The translations under genes were made by a program, and so were the position numbers. Below the pieces are notes generated by a model. That model saw nothing but the letters and a program-made list of their open reading frames with translations, had not been told where the DNA came from and did not search any database. From Clostridia bacterium (GTDB taxonomy: Bacteria > Bacillota > Clostridia > Peptostreptococcales > Anaerovoracaceae), in the NCBI GenBank assembly GCA_024403005.1, contig JAKSSQ010000007.1, positions 1 through 18,044 of the forward strand: a DNA stretch of 18,044 nt, in the 5' to 3' direction. Below are positions 1 through 7,144 of this stretch, piece by piece (positions within the stretch are counted from its first letter, which is position 1; the number at the start of each line of letters is the position of its first letter).

Positions 1-302
1 TATTCATCACGGCATCGTTTGATGTACGAATGAAACGAATCATGTACGTGGAAGGAAAAGACGAAAAGACCGTCCGCAGAGAACTTATGAAATCCGACAA
101 GGAACATGTGAGAGATTATCGTTTCTTTACCGGCCACAAATGGGGATTTGTGCAGAACTACGATTTCTGCATAAACAGTGAAAGTTACGGTATCGACGGC
201 AGTGTAGACATGATTCTGCGCCTTCTGAACAGATCCAGAAAGGTCCACGATTCCGAAAACTTTGCCAAGGGCGATGTCCTGGACATGTCGGAAGAGTTTT
301 AG
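1..302 (+). CDS. cytidylate-kinase-like protein, C-terminal part (5' end outside window)
   Basis: The reading frame starting at base 3 is open from the window edge to the TAG at 300-302, so this is the last ~100 codons of a gene that begins upstream. The visible protein has an Arg/Lys-rich 'lid'-like stretch (VRMKRIMYVEG, then DEKTVRRELMKSDKEH) followed by YRFFTGHKWG, NYDFCINSE and GIDGSVDMIL. This order resembles the C-terminus of the cytidylate kinase-like (P-loop NMP kinase) family common in Clostridia, where a Tyr/Gly-rich 'YTGxKWG' and 'YDLCLNSxxxGI' pattern closes the protein. The P-loop would be off-window, so activity cannot be judged. It is probably unrelated to the catabolic locus: it points toward the terminator at 381-417 and shares no operator with it. 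Family assignment is from recognition of the C-terminal pattern only. Confidence 0.65.
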   Translation, partial: FITASFDVRMKRIMYVEGKDEKTVRRELMKSDKEHVRDYRFFTGHKWGFVQNYDFCINSESYGIDGSVDMILRLLNRSRKVHDSENFAKGDVLDMSEEF

Positions 303-380
303 AAAAGGCATATCTTAAGGAGGCCTCAAAGGTCTCACCGCCGCAGTGCCGGGCGTGAACACAAACAAAAGATATTATAA

Positions 381-417
381 AACCCCTTTCTGAGGATTCT
401 ATCCACAGAAAGGGGTT
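381..417. terminator. intrinsic terminator shared by convergent genes
   Basis: A perfect 12-bp inverted repeat, AACCCCTTTCTG (381-392) and CAGAAAGGGGTT (406-417), encloses a 13-nt loop. It sits between the plus-strand gene ending at 302 and the minus-strand aminotransferase ending at 442. Read on the minus strand it is followed by an AT-rich run containing TTTTGTTTG. On the plus strand the T-run is absent beyond the stem's own TT, so it should act better for the aminotransferase. Confidence 0.7.
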
Positions 418-441
418 CATCGCATTAAGGATAAGCTGAAA

Positions 442-1650
442 CTACTTGCCGCTATTGAGTTCATCGTTAATAAGCGATGCAAGGCGGGCCATGCCTTCGC
501 GGATATTTTCCACGGTTACATTGCCGTAGCCCATACGCATGCAGTTCTTGCCTTCGCCCTTGCCGCCTATGAAGAAGCCTTCGCCGGGCAGGAAGGATAC
601 CTTGTAATCGTCTGCCTTCTTAAGCAGCTCTGTAGTGTCGTAGCCTTCGGGCAGTTCAACCCAGATAAACAGGCCGCCTTCCGGGCATACGCGCTTTGTG
701 CCTGCAGGAAGCATGGAGTCGATGCATTCCAGCATAACATTGCGGCGTTCCAGGTAAATCTTGCGGACTTCTGCCAGGTGGCTCTGGTACAGGCCGCGCT
801 TAAAGAATTCTGCACAGATAACCTGTGCAATGCCGTTATTCTGGGAATTCGTTGCGGTTTTTACATTAAAAACTTCGTACAGGAAATCTCTGCTGGCATA
901 GATAAAACCCAGTCTTGCTCCGGGAGAATAAATCTTGGAGAGGCTGTTTGCGTAAATTACGTGGCCGGTCTTGTCGAAATACTTTATAGGAGGAATGTCC
1001 TCGCCGACAAAGCGGAGTTCCTTATATGGATCGTCTTCCAGAACGGGCACTTCGTACTTGGACGCAAGTTCTGCCACTGCCTTGCGGCGTTCAACTCTCA
1101 TGGTTCTGCCGCTGGGGTTCTGGAAAGAAGGAATCACGTAGATGAACTTCGGATTGTATTCCTTAATCTTCTTTTCGAGATCTTCGATAACCACGCCCTC
1201 GTCGTCCATTTCGATGCCGACGCACTTAGCCTGGAACAGCTCGAAAATTTCAACGCTCTGCACGAATGTGGGAGATTCAACCAGGATAACGTCGCCCGGA
1301 TTTATAAGGAGCTGGCAAACGATATTCATTGCTTCCAGTCCACCGGCGATAATTGCGACGTCGTCTTCTGTTGCGGTCAGGCCCTTGGGCTGGAGCAGAT
1401 TCTTTGCGATTTCTCTGCGCAGGTCGGGCAGACCGATGGGGTTGCTGTACTGCAGAGCTTCCACGCCGCGGGAATCCCTTGTAAACACGTCGTTAACGAT
1501 TTCGCGTGTGATCTCAACGGGCAGAGATTCGCTTGCGGGTGCTCCGATACCGAAAGATATGGTTTCAGCGTCGCTGGTCTTCATGAAAAGATCTCTTACG
1601 ACAGCTGCTGTTTTTGCGTAATTGCTTATTCTGTCTGCGTATTTAAACAT
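442..1650 (-). CDS. PLP-dependent class I/II aminotransferase (2-aminoadipate/aromatic transaminase type)
   Basis: A 402-residue fold-type I aminotransferase transferring amino groups between amino acids and 2-oxoacids in the cytoplasm. Visible active-site elements are the PLP-anchoring N178 in FQNPSG, D207 and Y209 in EDDPY, the Schiff-base Lys K239 in NSLSK, phosphate-contacting R246 in ARLGF, and the likely substrate-carboxylate Arg R372 in MRMGYGN. The pattern matches the LysN/ARO8/MocR-C-terminal group, but there is no N-terminal winged-helix domain, so it is an enzyme and not a MocR regulator. The ATG has AGGAG seven bases upstream. It has its own promoter (1691-1719) and is separated from the upstream minus-strand gene by a terminator, so it need not belong to the catabolic pathway. 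Its exact amino donor and acceptor cannot be read from sequence. Confidence 0.88.
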   Translation of the reverse strand: MFKYADRISNYAKTAAVVRDLFMKTSDAETISFGIGAPASESLPVEITREIVNDVFTRDSRGVEALQYSNPIGLPDLRREIAKNLLQPKGLTATEDDVAIIAGGLEAMNIVCQLLINPGDVILVESPTFVQSVEIFELFQAKCVGIEMDDEGVVIEDLEKKIKEYNPKFIYVIPSFQNPSGRTMRVERRKAVAELASKYEVPVLEDDPYKELRFVGEDIPPIKYFDKTGHVIYANSLSKIYSPGARLGFIYASRDFLYEVFNVKTATNSQNNGIAQVICAEFFKRGLYQSHLAEVRKIYLERRNVMLECIDSMLPAGTKRVCPEGGLFIWVELPEGYDTTELLKKADDYKVSFLPGEGFFIGGKGEGKNCMRMGYGNVTVENIREGMARLASLINDELNSGK

Positions 1651-1690
1651 TTTTTTCTCCTAAAACACGGTTGTCTTACTAACAGATATA

Positions 1691-1719
1691 AGCATACCTT
1701 TATCAGTACAGGAAAACAA
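1691..1719 (-). promoter_or_regulatory. predicted sigma-A promoter of the aminotransferase gene
   Basis: On the minus strand TTGTTT (1714-1719) and TATGCT (1691-1696) are separated by 17 bp, lying about 40 bp upstream of the aminotransferase start and downstream of the previous gene's terminator. No TAAACGTTTA-type operator is nearby, unlike the promoters of the catabolic genes. Confidence 0.5.
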
Positions 1720-1770
1720 CCCCCGCCGCTGCGAATTTCATCCGTAGTGCCAAAATTCTCTCAAGCAAAA

Positions 1771-1790
1771 AGCAGGCCCAAAAGCCTGCT
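1771..1790 (-). terminator. intrinsic terminator after the hprA-like gene
   Basis: The 7-bp stem AGCAGGC (1771-1777) / GCCTGCT (1784-1790) has a 6-nt loop. On the minus strand the stem is followed directly by TTTTTGCTT. It lies 24 bp beyond the stop of the 2-hydroxyacid dehydrogenase and makes that gene a single-gene transcript. Confidence 0.8.
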
Positions 1791-1813
1791 CTCTGCTCAA
1801 AGCGAGTATACCT

Positions 1814-2776
1814 TTATTTGTTAACCACATTCTGCGGTTCACCGTTGATATAAGCCTGAAGGTTTGCAACTGCGATGTTCATGAGTCTCTGGCGGCTTTC
1901 TTTAGGAGCCCAGGAGATATGCGGTGTAATTATGCAGTTCTTAGCCTTAAGCAGCGGATTGTCGCCCTTGATGGGTTCAGTGGAAACTACGTCCAGACCT
2001 GCAGCATAAACTTTGCCGCAGTTGAGAGCGTCTGCCAGATCCTGTTCCACAACCAGCGGACCGCGGCTGTTGTTAAGAATAATAACTCCGTCCTTCATCT
2101 TTGCGATTGTGTCCTTATTGATGATTCCCTGAGTTTCGGGGAAGAGCGGGCAGTGCAGCGCAATAACGTCGGAAGTCTTAAGAACTGTGTCCAGATCCAC
2201 GTATTCGCCGATTGCCTTGCCGGAATCTGTGGGGAAACTGTCGTAAGCGATTACGTTCATGCCCATGGCCTTTGCGATGCGGCCTGTAACCTGTCCGATG
2301 CGGCCGAAGCCGATGATGCCAATGGTCTTGCCTGCAAGCTCGATGAGCGGATAGTCCCAGAAGCACCAGTCGGGGCAGCTTTCCCAGCGGCCTTCGTGCA
2401 CTGCATCGCTGTGGTGAGCCACATGGTGGCAGATTTCCAGCAGCATTGCGATTGCAAACTGGCCTACTGCGTCTGTTCCGTAAGTCGGAATATTGGAAAC
2501 GATAGTGCCCTTTTCCTTAGCTTTGTTTACATCTACAACGTTATATCCCGTAGCGAGCACACCGACAAATTTCAGATTTCCGCAGGCTTCCATAACAGCC
2601 GCAGTAATCGGGGTTTTATTGGTGTAAATTGCTTCTGCGTCGCCGATTCTCTTAATAATTTCAGTTTCGTCTATGGGTGTTCTGTCGTATACGGTGAGTT
2701 CACCCAGCTTTTCCAAACCTTCCCAGCTCAGATCGCCGGGGTTTTCTGTATATCCATCAAGTACAACTATTTTCAT
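1814..2776 (-). CDS. hprA: D-2-hydroxyacid dehydrogenase, HprA-type hydroxypyruvate reductase/glycerate dehydrogenase
   Basis: A 320-residue NAD(P)-dependent dehydrogenase predicted to interconvert hydroxypyruvate (or glyoxylate) and D-glycerate (or glycolate). Rossmann motif GFGRIG spans 156-161, and D179 at the end of the second strand favours NAD. The catalytic triad of the D-isomer-specific family is intact: R238 (NSRGP), E267 (STEP) and H286 (PHISWAP). The Trp after the His is common in glycerate dehydrogenases. I chose the ATG at 2774-2776: it has AGGAGG five bases upstream and starts the family-typical MKIVVLDGY. A longer in-frame start at 2806 lacks a ribosome site. The gene diverges from the aldolase operon and its promoter contains a TAAACGTTTA operator, tying it to the same regulon. 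Related D-lactate or other 2-ketoacid reductase activity is possible. Confidence 0.85.
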   Translation of the reverse strand: MKIVVLDGYTENPGDLSWEGLEKLGELTVYDRTPIDETEIIKRIGDAEAIYTNKTPITAAVMEACGNLKFVGVLATGYNVVDVNKAKEKGTIVSNIPTYGTDAVGQFAIAMLLEICHHVAHHSDAVHEGRWESCPDWCFWDYPLIELAGKTIGIIGFGRIGQVTGRIAKAMGMNVIAYDSFPTDSGKAIGEYVDLDTVLKTSDVIALHCPLFPETQGIINKDTIAKMKDGVIILNNSRGPLVVEQDLADALNCGKVYAAGLDVVSTEPIKGDNPLLKAKNCIITPHISWAPKESRQRLMNIAVANLQAYINGEPQNVVNK

Positions 2777-2821
2777 ATGAACCTCCTGTCGGTAATATTG
2801 TACCACTTTCCCGTTTGTGAT

Positions 2822-2830
2822 ATTATAACA
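2822..2830 (-). promoter_or_regulatory. extended -10 promoter of the hprA-like gene
   Basis: The minus strand reads TGTTATAAT here, a perfect extended -10 (TGnTATAAT), about 46 bp upstream of the chosen start. The -35 region is poor, around 2845-2850. The operator at 2838-2847 falls in the spacer between them, where a bound repressor would block RNA polymerase. Confidence 0.6.
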
Positions 2831-2837
2831 TATGAGT

Positions 2838-2847
2838 TAAACGTTTA
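2838..2847. promoter_or_regulatory. LacI-family-type operator (TAAACGTTTA) in the hprA/aldolase divergent region
   Basis: A perfect 10-bp palindrome TAAACGTTTA, in the context GTTAAACGTTTACA. It is the only such site in the 152-bp divergent region, lies within the core promoter of the minus-strand dehydrogenase and about 82 bp upstream of the aldolase start. The core matches sites at 12911, 12932, 16993 and 17121. It also resembles a CcpA cre site (TGWAANCGNTNWCA) with two mismatches. Confidence 0.65.
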
Positions 2848-2928
2848 CATAGTATGTAATCGACACGATTAACATCATTTTTACATACAATTTTGCGTAA
2901 TATGCGCTAAAAAGAAAGGACTTGGAAC

Positions 2929-3576
2929 ATGAGCGTAAAAGCAACTTACGAAGAAGAATGCAAAGCCAGAAAAGAACTGGTTCGCTGGGGAAAAGAAATC
3001 TACGATCAGGGTCTTGTAAAAGGCAGCGGCGGAAATCTTTCCATTAAGATTGACGACAACACTGTACTCCTTACTCCGACCGGATGGTTCCTGGGCCACA
3101 TGACAGAAGAATGCATCAGCAAGGTAGACATGGACGGAAATCACCTGGACGGCGAAAAGCCGACAAAGGAAGTTCCCCTCCACCTGGCAGTATATAAGCA
3201 GAGACCCAATGTCAAAGCGGTATGCCACACCCACTCCATCTATGCAGTTTCCTATTCCAGCACTGCAGAAGAAAATACATTAATGCCTGTTTATACACCC
3301 GGCTGCGCAGCTAAGTGCGGACCCATCATGCTCACAGCTTTCGCCATGCCCGGTTCCGACCAGCTCGGCGAAAACGTTCGCAAGGGCATCGAAGCATCCA
3401 ACGCAACATTAATGGCAAGCCACGGCGTTGTAGCTGTAGGCAAGGACCTGGAAACAGCTGTAGGCGTTGCAAACGAAGTTGAAAACAATGCGATGATCCA
3501 CTTCATTACAGACAAGAAAGCACGCGTTATGACCGACGACATCCTCGAAGGAATCTACGCAAAGATCAAGTACTAA
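2929..3576 (+). CDS. class II aldolase/adducin family protein (FucA or OtnC type)
   Basis: A 215-residue zinc-dependent enzyme, the same length as E. coli L-fuculose-1-phosphate aldolase. Phosphate-loop motif GSGGNLS is at 32-38 and TPTG at 49-52. The catalytic acid is E81 (TKEVPLH), and zinc ligands are H100 and H102 (CHTHS) and H165 (SHGVV). Glu rather than Asp at the E81 position favours a retro-aldolase or a 3-oxo-tetronate-phosphate decarboxylase (OtnC) over an AraD/UlaF-type 4-epimerase. It should split or decarboxylate a phosphorylated ketose or keto acid made by the FGGY kinases encoded four and five genes downstream. An AAAGGA ribosome site lies eight bases before the ATG. It is the first gene of a five-gene operon. 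I found no convincing -35/-10 pair for this strand. Confidence 0.85.
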   Translation: MSVKATYEEECKARKELVRWGKEIYDQGLVKGSGGNLSIKIDDNTVLLTPTGWFLGHMTEECISKVDMDGNHLDGEKPTKEVPLHLAVYKQRPNVKAVCHTHSIYAVSYSSTAEENTLMPVYTPGCAAKCGPIMLTAFAMPGSDQLGENVRKGIEASNATLMASHGVVAVGKDLETAVGVANEVENNAMIHFITDKKARVMTDDILEGIYAKIKY

Positions 3577-3611
3577 TACAATTTGGATATAAGACCAGAA
3601 AGGCATTAAAC

Positions 3612-4673
3612 ATGACAAAAGGCATGATGAGAGCCCTCGTTTTCAAGGGACCCAAGCACTTCGACGTAGAAATGCGCCCCATTCCCGAAATCAACGACGA
3701 AGAAATCCTCGTAAAGGTTAAGTTCGGCGGAGTTTGCGGAACAGACAACAGAATTTATCAGGGAACAAAGGTTATCGATGCTCCCAGAATTACAGGACAC
3801 GAATTCTCCGGCACTATCGAAGAAATCGGCTCCAAGGTTCCCGGCGACTATAAGATCGGCCAGAGAGTAAGCGTTTACCCCATGATCTACTGCGGCAAGT
3901 GCCACTGCTGCCTGGAAGGCAGAACAAACATCTGCGTAAACAGAACAACTATCGGCTACGAAATCGACGGCGGATTTGCTCAGTACGTAAAGATTCCCAA
4001 GGAAGCTATCGCATGCGGCAACGTAGTTGAAATTCCTGACAGCGTAAGCGACGAAATCGCAGCTATCTCCGAACCCATCGCAGCTGCTTACCACGGCATC
4101 CAGCAGGCTCAGCTTAAGGACGGCGACGTATTCGTAATCGTAGGCGCTGGCCCCATCGGTCTCTTCCACGTTCAGCTTTCCAAGAGCGTAAACCTAGGCA
4201 AGCTCATCGTTATCGAGCCCATCGCAGAAAAGCGCCAGATGGCTAAGGAAATGGGTGCAGACATCGTTATTGACCCCATGAACGAAGACGCAAAGGCAAT
4301 CATTATGGAAGCAACCGGCAAGAAGGGTGCAGATTCCGTAATCATCGACGTAGGCGTTCCCAGCGTTCTCGAACAGTCCATCGACTACGTAAAGAAGGGC
4401 GGCCGCTTCGTAATCTTCGCAGGCAACCCCGTAGGAACAAAGGTTACCATCGACCCCAACGTAATCCACTACAAGGAACTGGTAGTAACAGGCTCCTCCT
4501 CTTCCTCCGCAGACAACCAGAGAGAAGTATTCAAGCTCCTGGATTCCGGCAAGGTAGACTGCAGCCAGATGGTTTCCGGCGTATTCACACTGGAAGAATG
4601 GCAGACAGCATTCGACATGAAGGCTAACTACATGGGTATTAAGACTATCCTCGACCCCTGGACGGTAAAGTAA
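3612..4673 (+). CDS. zinc-dependent medium-chain alcohol dehydrogenase (sorbitol/threonine dehydrogenase-like)
   Basis: A 353-residue MDR-family polyol or hydroxyacid dehydrogenase. The catalytic zinc site is suggested by C42 (CGTD), H63-E64 (GHEFSG) and E154 (SEPIA). A structural zinc site is complete in the CGKCHCCLEGRTNIC segment (C94, C97, C100, C108). The NAD-binding GAGPIG spans 178-183, and E202 after the second strand suggests NAD(H). The gene follows the aldolase by 35 bases with AGAAAGG eight bases before the ATG. It is strikingly codon-biased: isoleucine is always ATC or ATT, with no ATA seen, suggesting high expression. The family covers sorbitol, galactitol-phosphate, L-idonate and threonine dehydrogenases, and the substrate cannot be chosen here. 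In context it would oxidise a polyol or sugar acid, or reduce a pathway carbonyl. Confidence 0.88.
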   Translation: MTKGMMRALVFKGPKHFDVEMRPIPEINDEEILVKVKFGGVCGTDNRIYQGTKVIDAPRITGHEFSGTIEEIGSKVPGDYKIGQRVSVYPMIYCGKCHCCLEGRTNICVNRTTIGYEIDGGFAQYVKIPKEAIACGNVVEIPDSVSDEIAAISEPIAAAYHGIQQAQLKDGDVFVIVGAGPIGLFHVQLSKSVNLGKLIVIEPIAEKRQMAKEMGADIVIDPMNEDAKAIIMEATGKKGADSVIIDVGVPSVLEQSIDYVKKGGRFVIFAGNPVGTKVTIDPNVIHYKELVVTGSSSSSADNQREVFKLLDSGKVDCSQMVSGVFTLEEWQTAFDMKANYMGIKTILDPWTVK

Positions 4674-4674
4674 T

Positions 4675-5652
4675 ATGAAAGCATTTGTTTCAGCACAGAT
4701 GGTTCCGGAAGGAATCGAAGAACTTAAAAAATACGTAGACGAAATAAAGTTCGGCGGCTGGGGAGCAACAGGTAAGAAGCTCACACCGGAAGAACTGGTA
4801 GTCGAAGCAGCAGACTGTGAAATCCTCGTAATCTGCTACGAAGACATAAACGATTATGTTCTGGACAACATGCCGAACCTTAAGTTCATCGCATGCTCCA
4901 GAAGCGGCGTAGAAAACGTAGATAAGGAAGCTGTACGCAGACATTCCGTACCCGTTTCCTACTCCCCGGGACGCAACGCAAACGCAGTTGCAGAGCTGGC
5001 CGTTGGCCTCATGCTGAGTGCGCTCAGACACATTCCCAAGACCTATCATTTCATTAAGTCCGAACAGTGGGACCGCGTGCCCTGGGACATCGCCGGCAAC
5101 ACATCCTTCAAGACTTTCGACGGTTTTGAACTCTCTGGCAAGACAGTAGGTTTCCTTGGCTACGGCGCCATTTCCAGAAAGGTTACAAAGCTGCTCTCCG
5201 GCTTTGACGTAAAGGTTATCGCATACGACCCCTACGTTACCGAATGGCCCGAAAATGTAACCAGCGTAAGCCTGGAAGAGCTCTTCTCCGAAGCAGACGT
5301 AGTAAGCGCACACACAAAGCTTACTCCCGAAACTACAGGAATGATTAACGCAAGACTGTTCGACCTCATGAAGCCCACTGCAGTATTCGTAAACACTGCA
5401 AGAGGCGGCCTGGTTAACGAACAGGATCTCTACGAAGCATTAAAGAACAAGAAGTTTGCATGCGCAGCTCTCGACGTTCAGATTAATGAACCCATGAAGC
5501 ACGATTCAAACTTCCTCGAGCTGGACAACATTATCCTTACACCCCACATCGGCGGTGCTTCCAAGGACATTATTGCTCAGCAGACCAAAATTCTACTGGA
5601 GGATATCGATGCATTCTTCAAAACAGGACAGCCTGTTCATGCAGTCAGATAA
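4675..5652 (+). CDS. D-isomer-specific 2-hydroxyacid dehydrogenase, SerA-like
   Basis: A 325-residue NAD-dependent 2-hydroxyacid dehydrogenase, a second and quite different member of the family besides the hprA-like gene. GYGAIS (162-167) is the dinucleotide loop, and D185 (AYDPY) follows the second strand. The catalytic residues are R243 (TARGG), E272 (NEPM) and H291 (TPHIGG). There is no ACT domain, so it is not a full-length allosteric 3-phosphoglycerate dehydrogenase. The ATG begins one base after the stop of the alcohol dehydrogenase, so translation is probably coupled. Its 3' end overlaps the first FGGY kinase by 14 bases. In this operon it probably acts on a sugar-derived 2-hydroxy or 2-oxo acid. 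Confidence 0.87.
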   Translation: MKAFVSAQMVPEGIEELKKYVDEIKFGGWGATGKKLTPEELVVEAADCEILVICYEDINDYVLDNMPNLKFIACSRSGVENVDKEAVRRHSVPVSYSPGRNANAVAELAVGLMLSALRHIPKTYHFIKSEQWDRVPWDIAGNTSFKTFDGFELSGKTVGFLGYGAISRKVTKLLSGFDVKVIAYDPYVTEWPENVTSVSLEELFSEADVVSAHTKLTPETTGMINARLFDLMKPTAVFVNTARGGLVNEQDLYEALKNKKFACAALDVQINEPMKHDSNFLELDNIILTPHIGGASKDIIAQQTKILLEDIDAFFKTGQPVHAVR

Positions 5653-7144
5653 AGCGGTATTTTTAGGCCTTGACGTTGGAACCACCAGCGTCAAGGCTGG
5701 TTTTATATGGGAAGACGGACGCGGAATAGCGCAGGAGTCCGTCGAATACCCCACCTACCCTCTCGGCCACTCCCGCGTAGAGCAGAAAGCGGAGGACTGG
5801 TGGACAGCCGCTAAAACAGCCATAAAGAAATTATCCGAAAAATACCCCGAAGAAGCAGCTCTGCTTAAAGGCGTATCTGCAAGCAGCCAGGCTCCGGCCA
5901 TGCTCCCCGTCGGCAAAGACGGAAAGCCTGTCCATAATGCACTAATCTGGATGGACAGACGCGCAGAAGCCGAATGCAGATACATGGAACAGACCGCCGG
6001 GGATTATATAAAAAGCACGGTCTGCAACAGAATAGACCCCTACTATGCGCTTCCGAAGCTGATCTGGTTCAAGAACAGCCACCCGCAGGAATACAAAGAC
6101 ACCGAAGTGTTCCTTCAGGTTAACGGCTGGATAGCCTACATGCTCACCGGCGTGTATTCCATTGACGAATCCAGCGCGGCCCTTACCCAGACTCTGGACG
6201 TGAACGCAATGGCCACAGACTCGAAAATTTTCGAGATTATGGGCCTGGATATGGATAAGTGGCCTAAAGTATATAAATGCAGCGAAATCGCCGGATACGT
6301 GACGGAAAAGGCCGCAGAAGAGCTGGGAATTCCTGCAGGAATACCCGTGGCGGCAGGCTGCATAGACGGTTCTTCCACGCCTCTTGGCCTCGGCTTAACC
6401 GAAGCCGGCGACGTCTACGAGATGAGCGGCCAGTCTTCCGGAATCGGGGTTGTCCTCGACAAACCGGTCTACCACCCGAACCTCTGCCTCTTAAGGCATG
6501 CCTATGGTGACAAATGGATCCTCAAAGGCAGCATGTCCTGCTCGGGCGGCTCTTTAAAGTGGTTCAGGGACAATGTGGACAATAAGATCTACAGCTACGA
6601 CGAATACAACGCCATGGCTGAAAAATCGCCCGCAGGAGCTAACGGAGTGGTCTTCCTGCCATATTTGTGCGGCGAGCGCGCTCCGCAGTGGAACAGCAGC
6701 TTAAAAGGCATATTCTGGGGCATAGGAACGGACACCACCAAGGAAGACATGGTGCGCGCCGTTATGGAAGGCTGCGCATTTGCGCTCCGCACCATCCTGG
6801 ACGAATTTAAAGACGAAACCCTCCACACCAGGCCCATCCTGGGCACCGGCGGCGGATATAACAGCCGCATTTGGTCACAGATTAAGAGCGACATCCTTAA
6901 CGCGGTAATTACCGTGCACAGAGAGACTTTCGACTCTGCCCTCACCGGAAATGCCCTGCTCGCCATGATGGCAGCCGGATACGAAATTCCGGAGTTCCCC
7001 GAGGCAGAAGACGACATCGCATACAGGCCCGACCCGAAACTCAGAGACTTCTACGAGGCCAGATATGCCCTCTATCTTAAGATTTTCGAGGCAAACAAGG
7101 ATTTATTTAAAGAAAGTGAGGCAATCAATTGCTTGCAGGAATAG
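5639..7144 (+). CDS. FGGY-family carbohydrate kinase 1 (xylulokinase-like)
   Basis: About 501 residues from the chosen start. The FGGY ATPase signature GLDVGTT is at 10-16, substrate-contacting WMDRR at 104-108, catalytic Asp D243 in CIDGSS, GERAPQW at 345-351 and the C-terminal nucleotide motif GTGGGYNS at 402-409. All canonical catalytic elements are present, so an active ATP-dependent sugar or sugar-acid kinase is expected. The start is uncertain. ATG 5639 puts the signature at the usual distance from the N-terminus, while ATG 5609 has a better ribosome site (GGAGG, six bases before) and would add ten residues. It overlaps the upstream dehydrogenase and the downstream kinase. Relatives phosphorylate xylulose, ribulose, gluconate, erythritol or glycerol, and the specificity is not readable. 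Confidence 0.88.
   Translation: MQSDKAVFLGLDVGTTSVKAGFIWEDGRGIAQESVEYPTYPLGHSRVEQKAEDWWTAAKTAIKKLSEKYPEEAALLKGVSASSQAPAMLPVGKDGKPVHNALIWMDRRAEAECRYMEQTAGDYIKSTVCNRIDPYYALPKLIWFKNSHPQEYKDTEVFLQVNGWIAYMLTGVYSIDESSAALTQTLDVNAMATDSKIFEIMGLDMDKWPKVYKCSEIAGYVTEKAAEELGIPAGIPVAAGCIDGSSTPLGLGLTEAGDVYEMSGQSSGIGVVLDKPVYHPNLCLLRHAYGDKWILKGSMSCSGGSLKWFRDNVDNKIYSYDEYNAMAEKSPAGANGVVFLPYLCGERAPQWNSSLKGIFWGIGTDTTKEDMVRAVMEGCAFALRTILDEFKDETLHTRPILGTGGGYNSRIWSQIKSDILNAVITVHRETFDSALTGNALLAMMAAGYEIPEFPEAEDDIAYRPDPKLRDFYEARYALYLKIFEANKDLFKESEAINCLQE

Noticed and set aside
311..360. AAGGAGG (317-323), a ribosome-site-like sequence after the first gene
   Set aside because: No start codon at proper spacing leads to an open frame before the terminator; probably a chance match.
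2777..2806. Upstream start for the hprA-like gene, adding ten residues
   Set aside because: The added residues contain the ribosome site of the internal ATG and are not family-like, so the shorter start was chosen.
778..2872. Plus-strand frames opposite the aminotransferase and hprA-like genes (348 and 317 codons)
   Set aside because: Both are Cys-rich shadows of intact minus-strand genes with full active-site motifs; no start signal was seen.
2929..3576. Class II aldolase as an L-ribulose-5-phosphate 4-epimerase (AraD/UlaF)
   Set aside because: Glu is present at the position where the epimerases have Asp, and the 215-residue length fits FucA/OtnC rather than the ~230-residue epimerases. 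An aldolase or decarboxylase is preferred.
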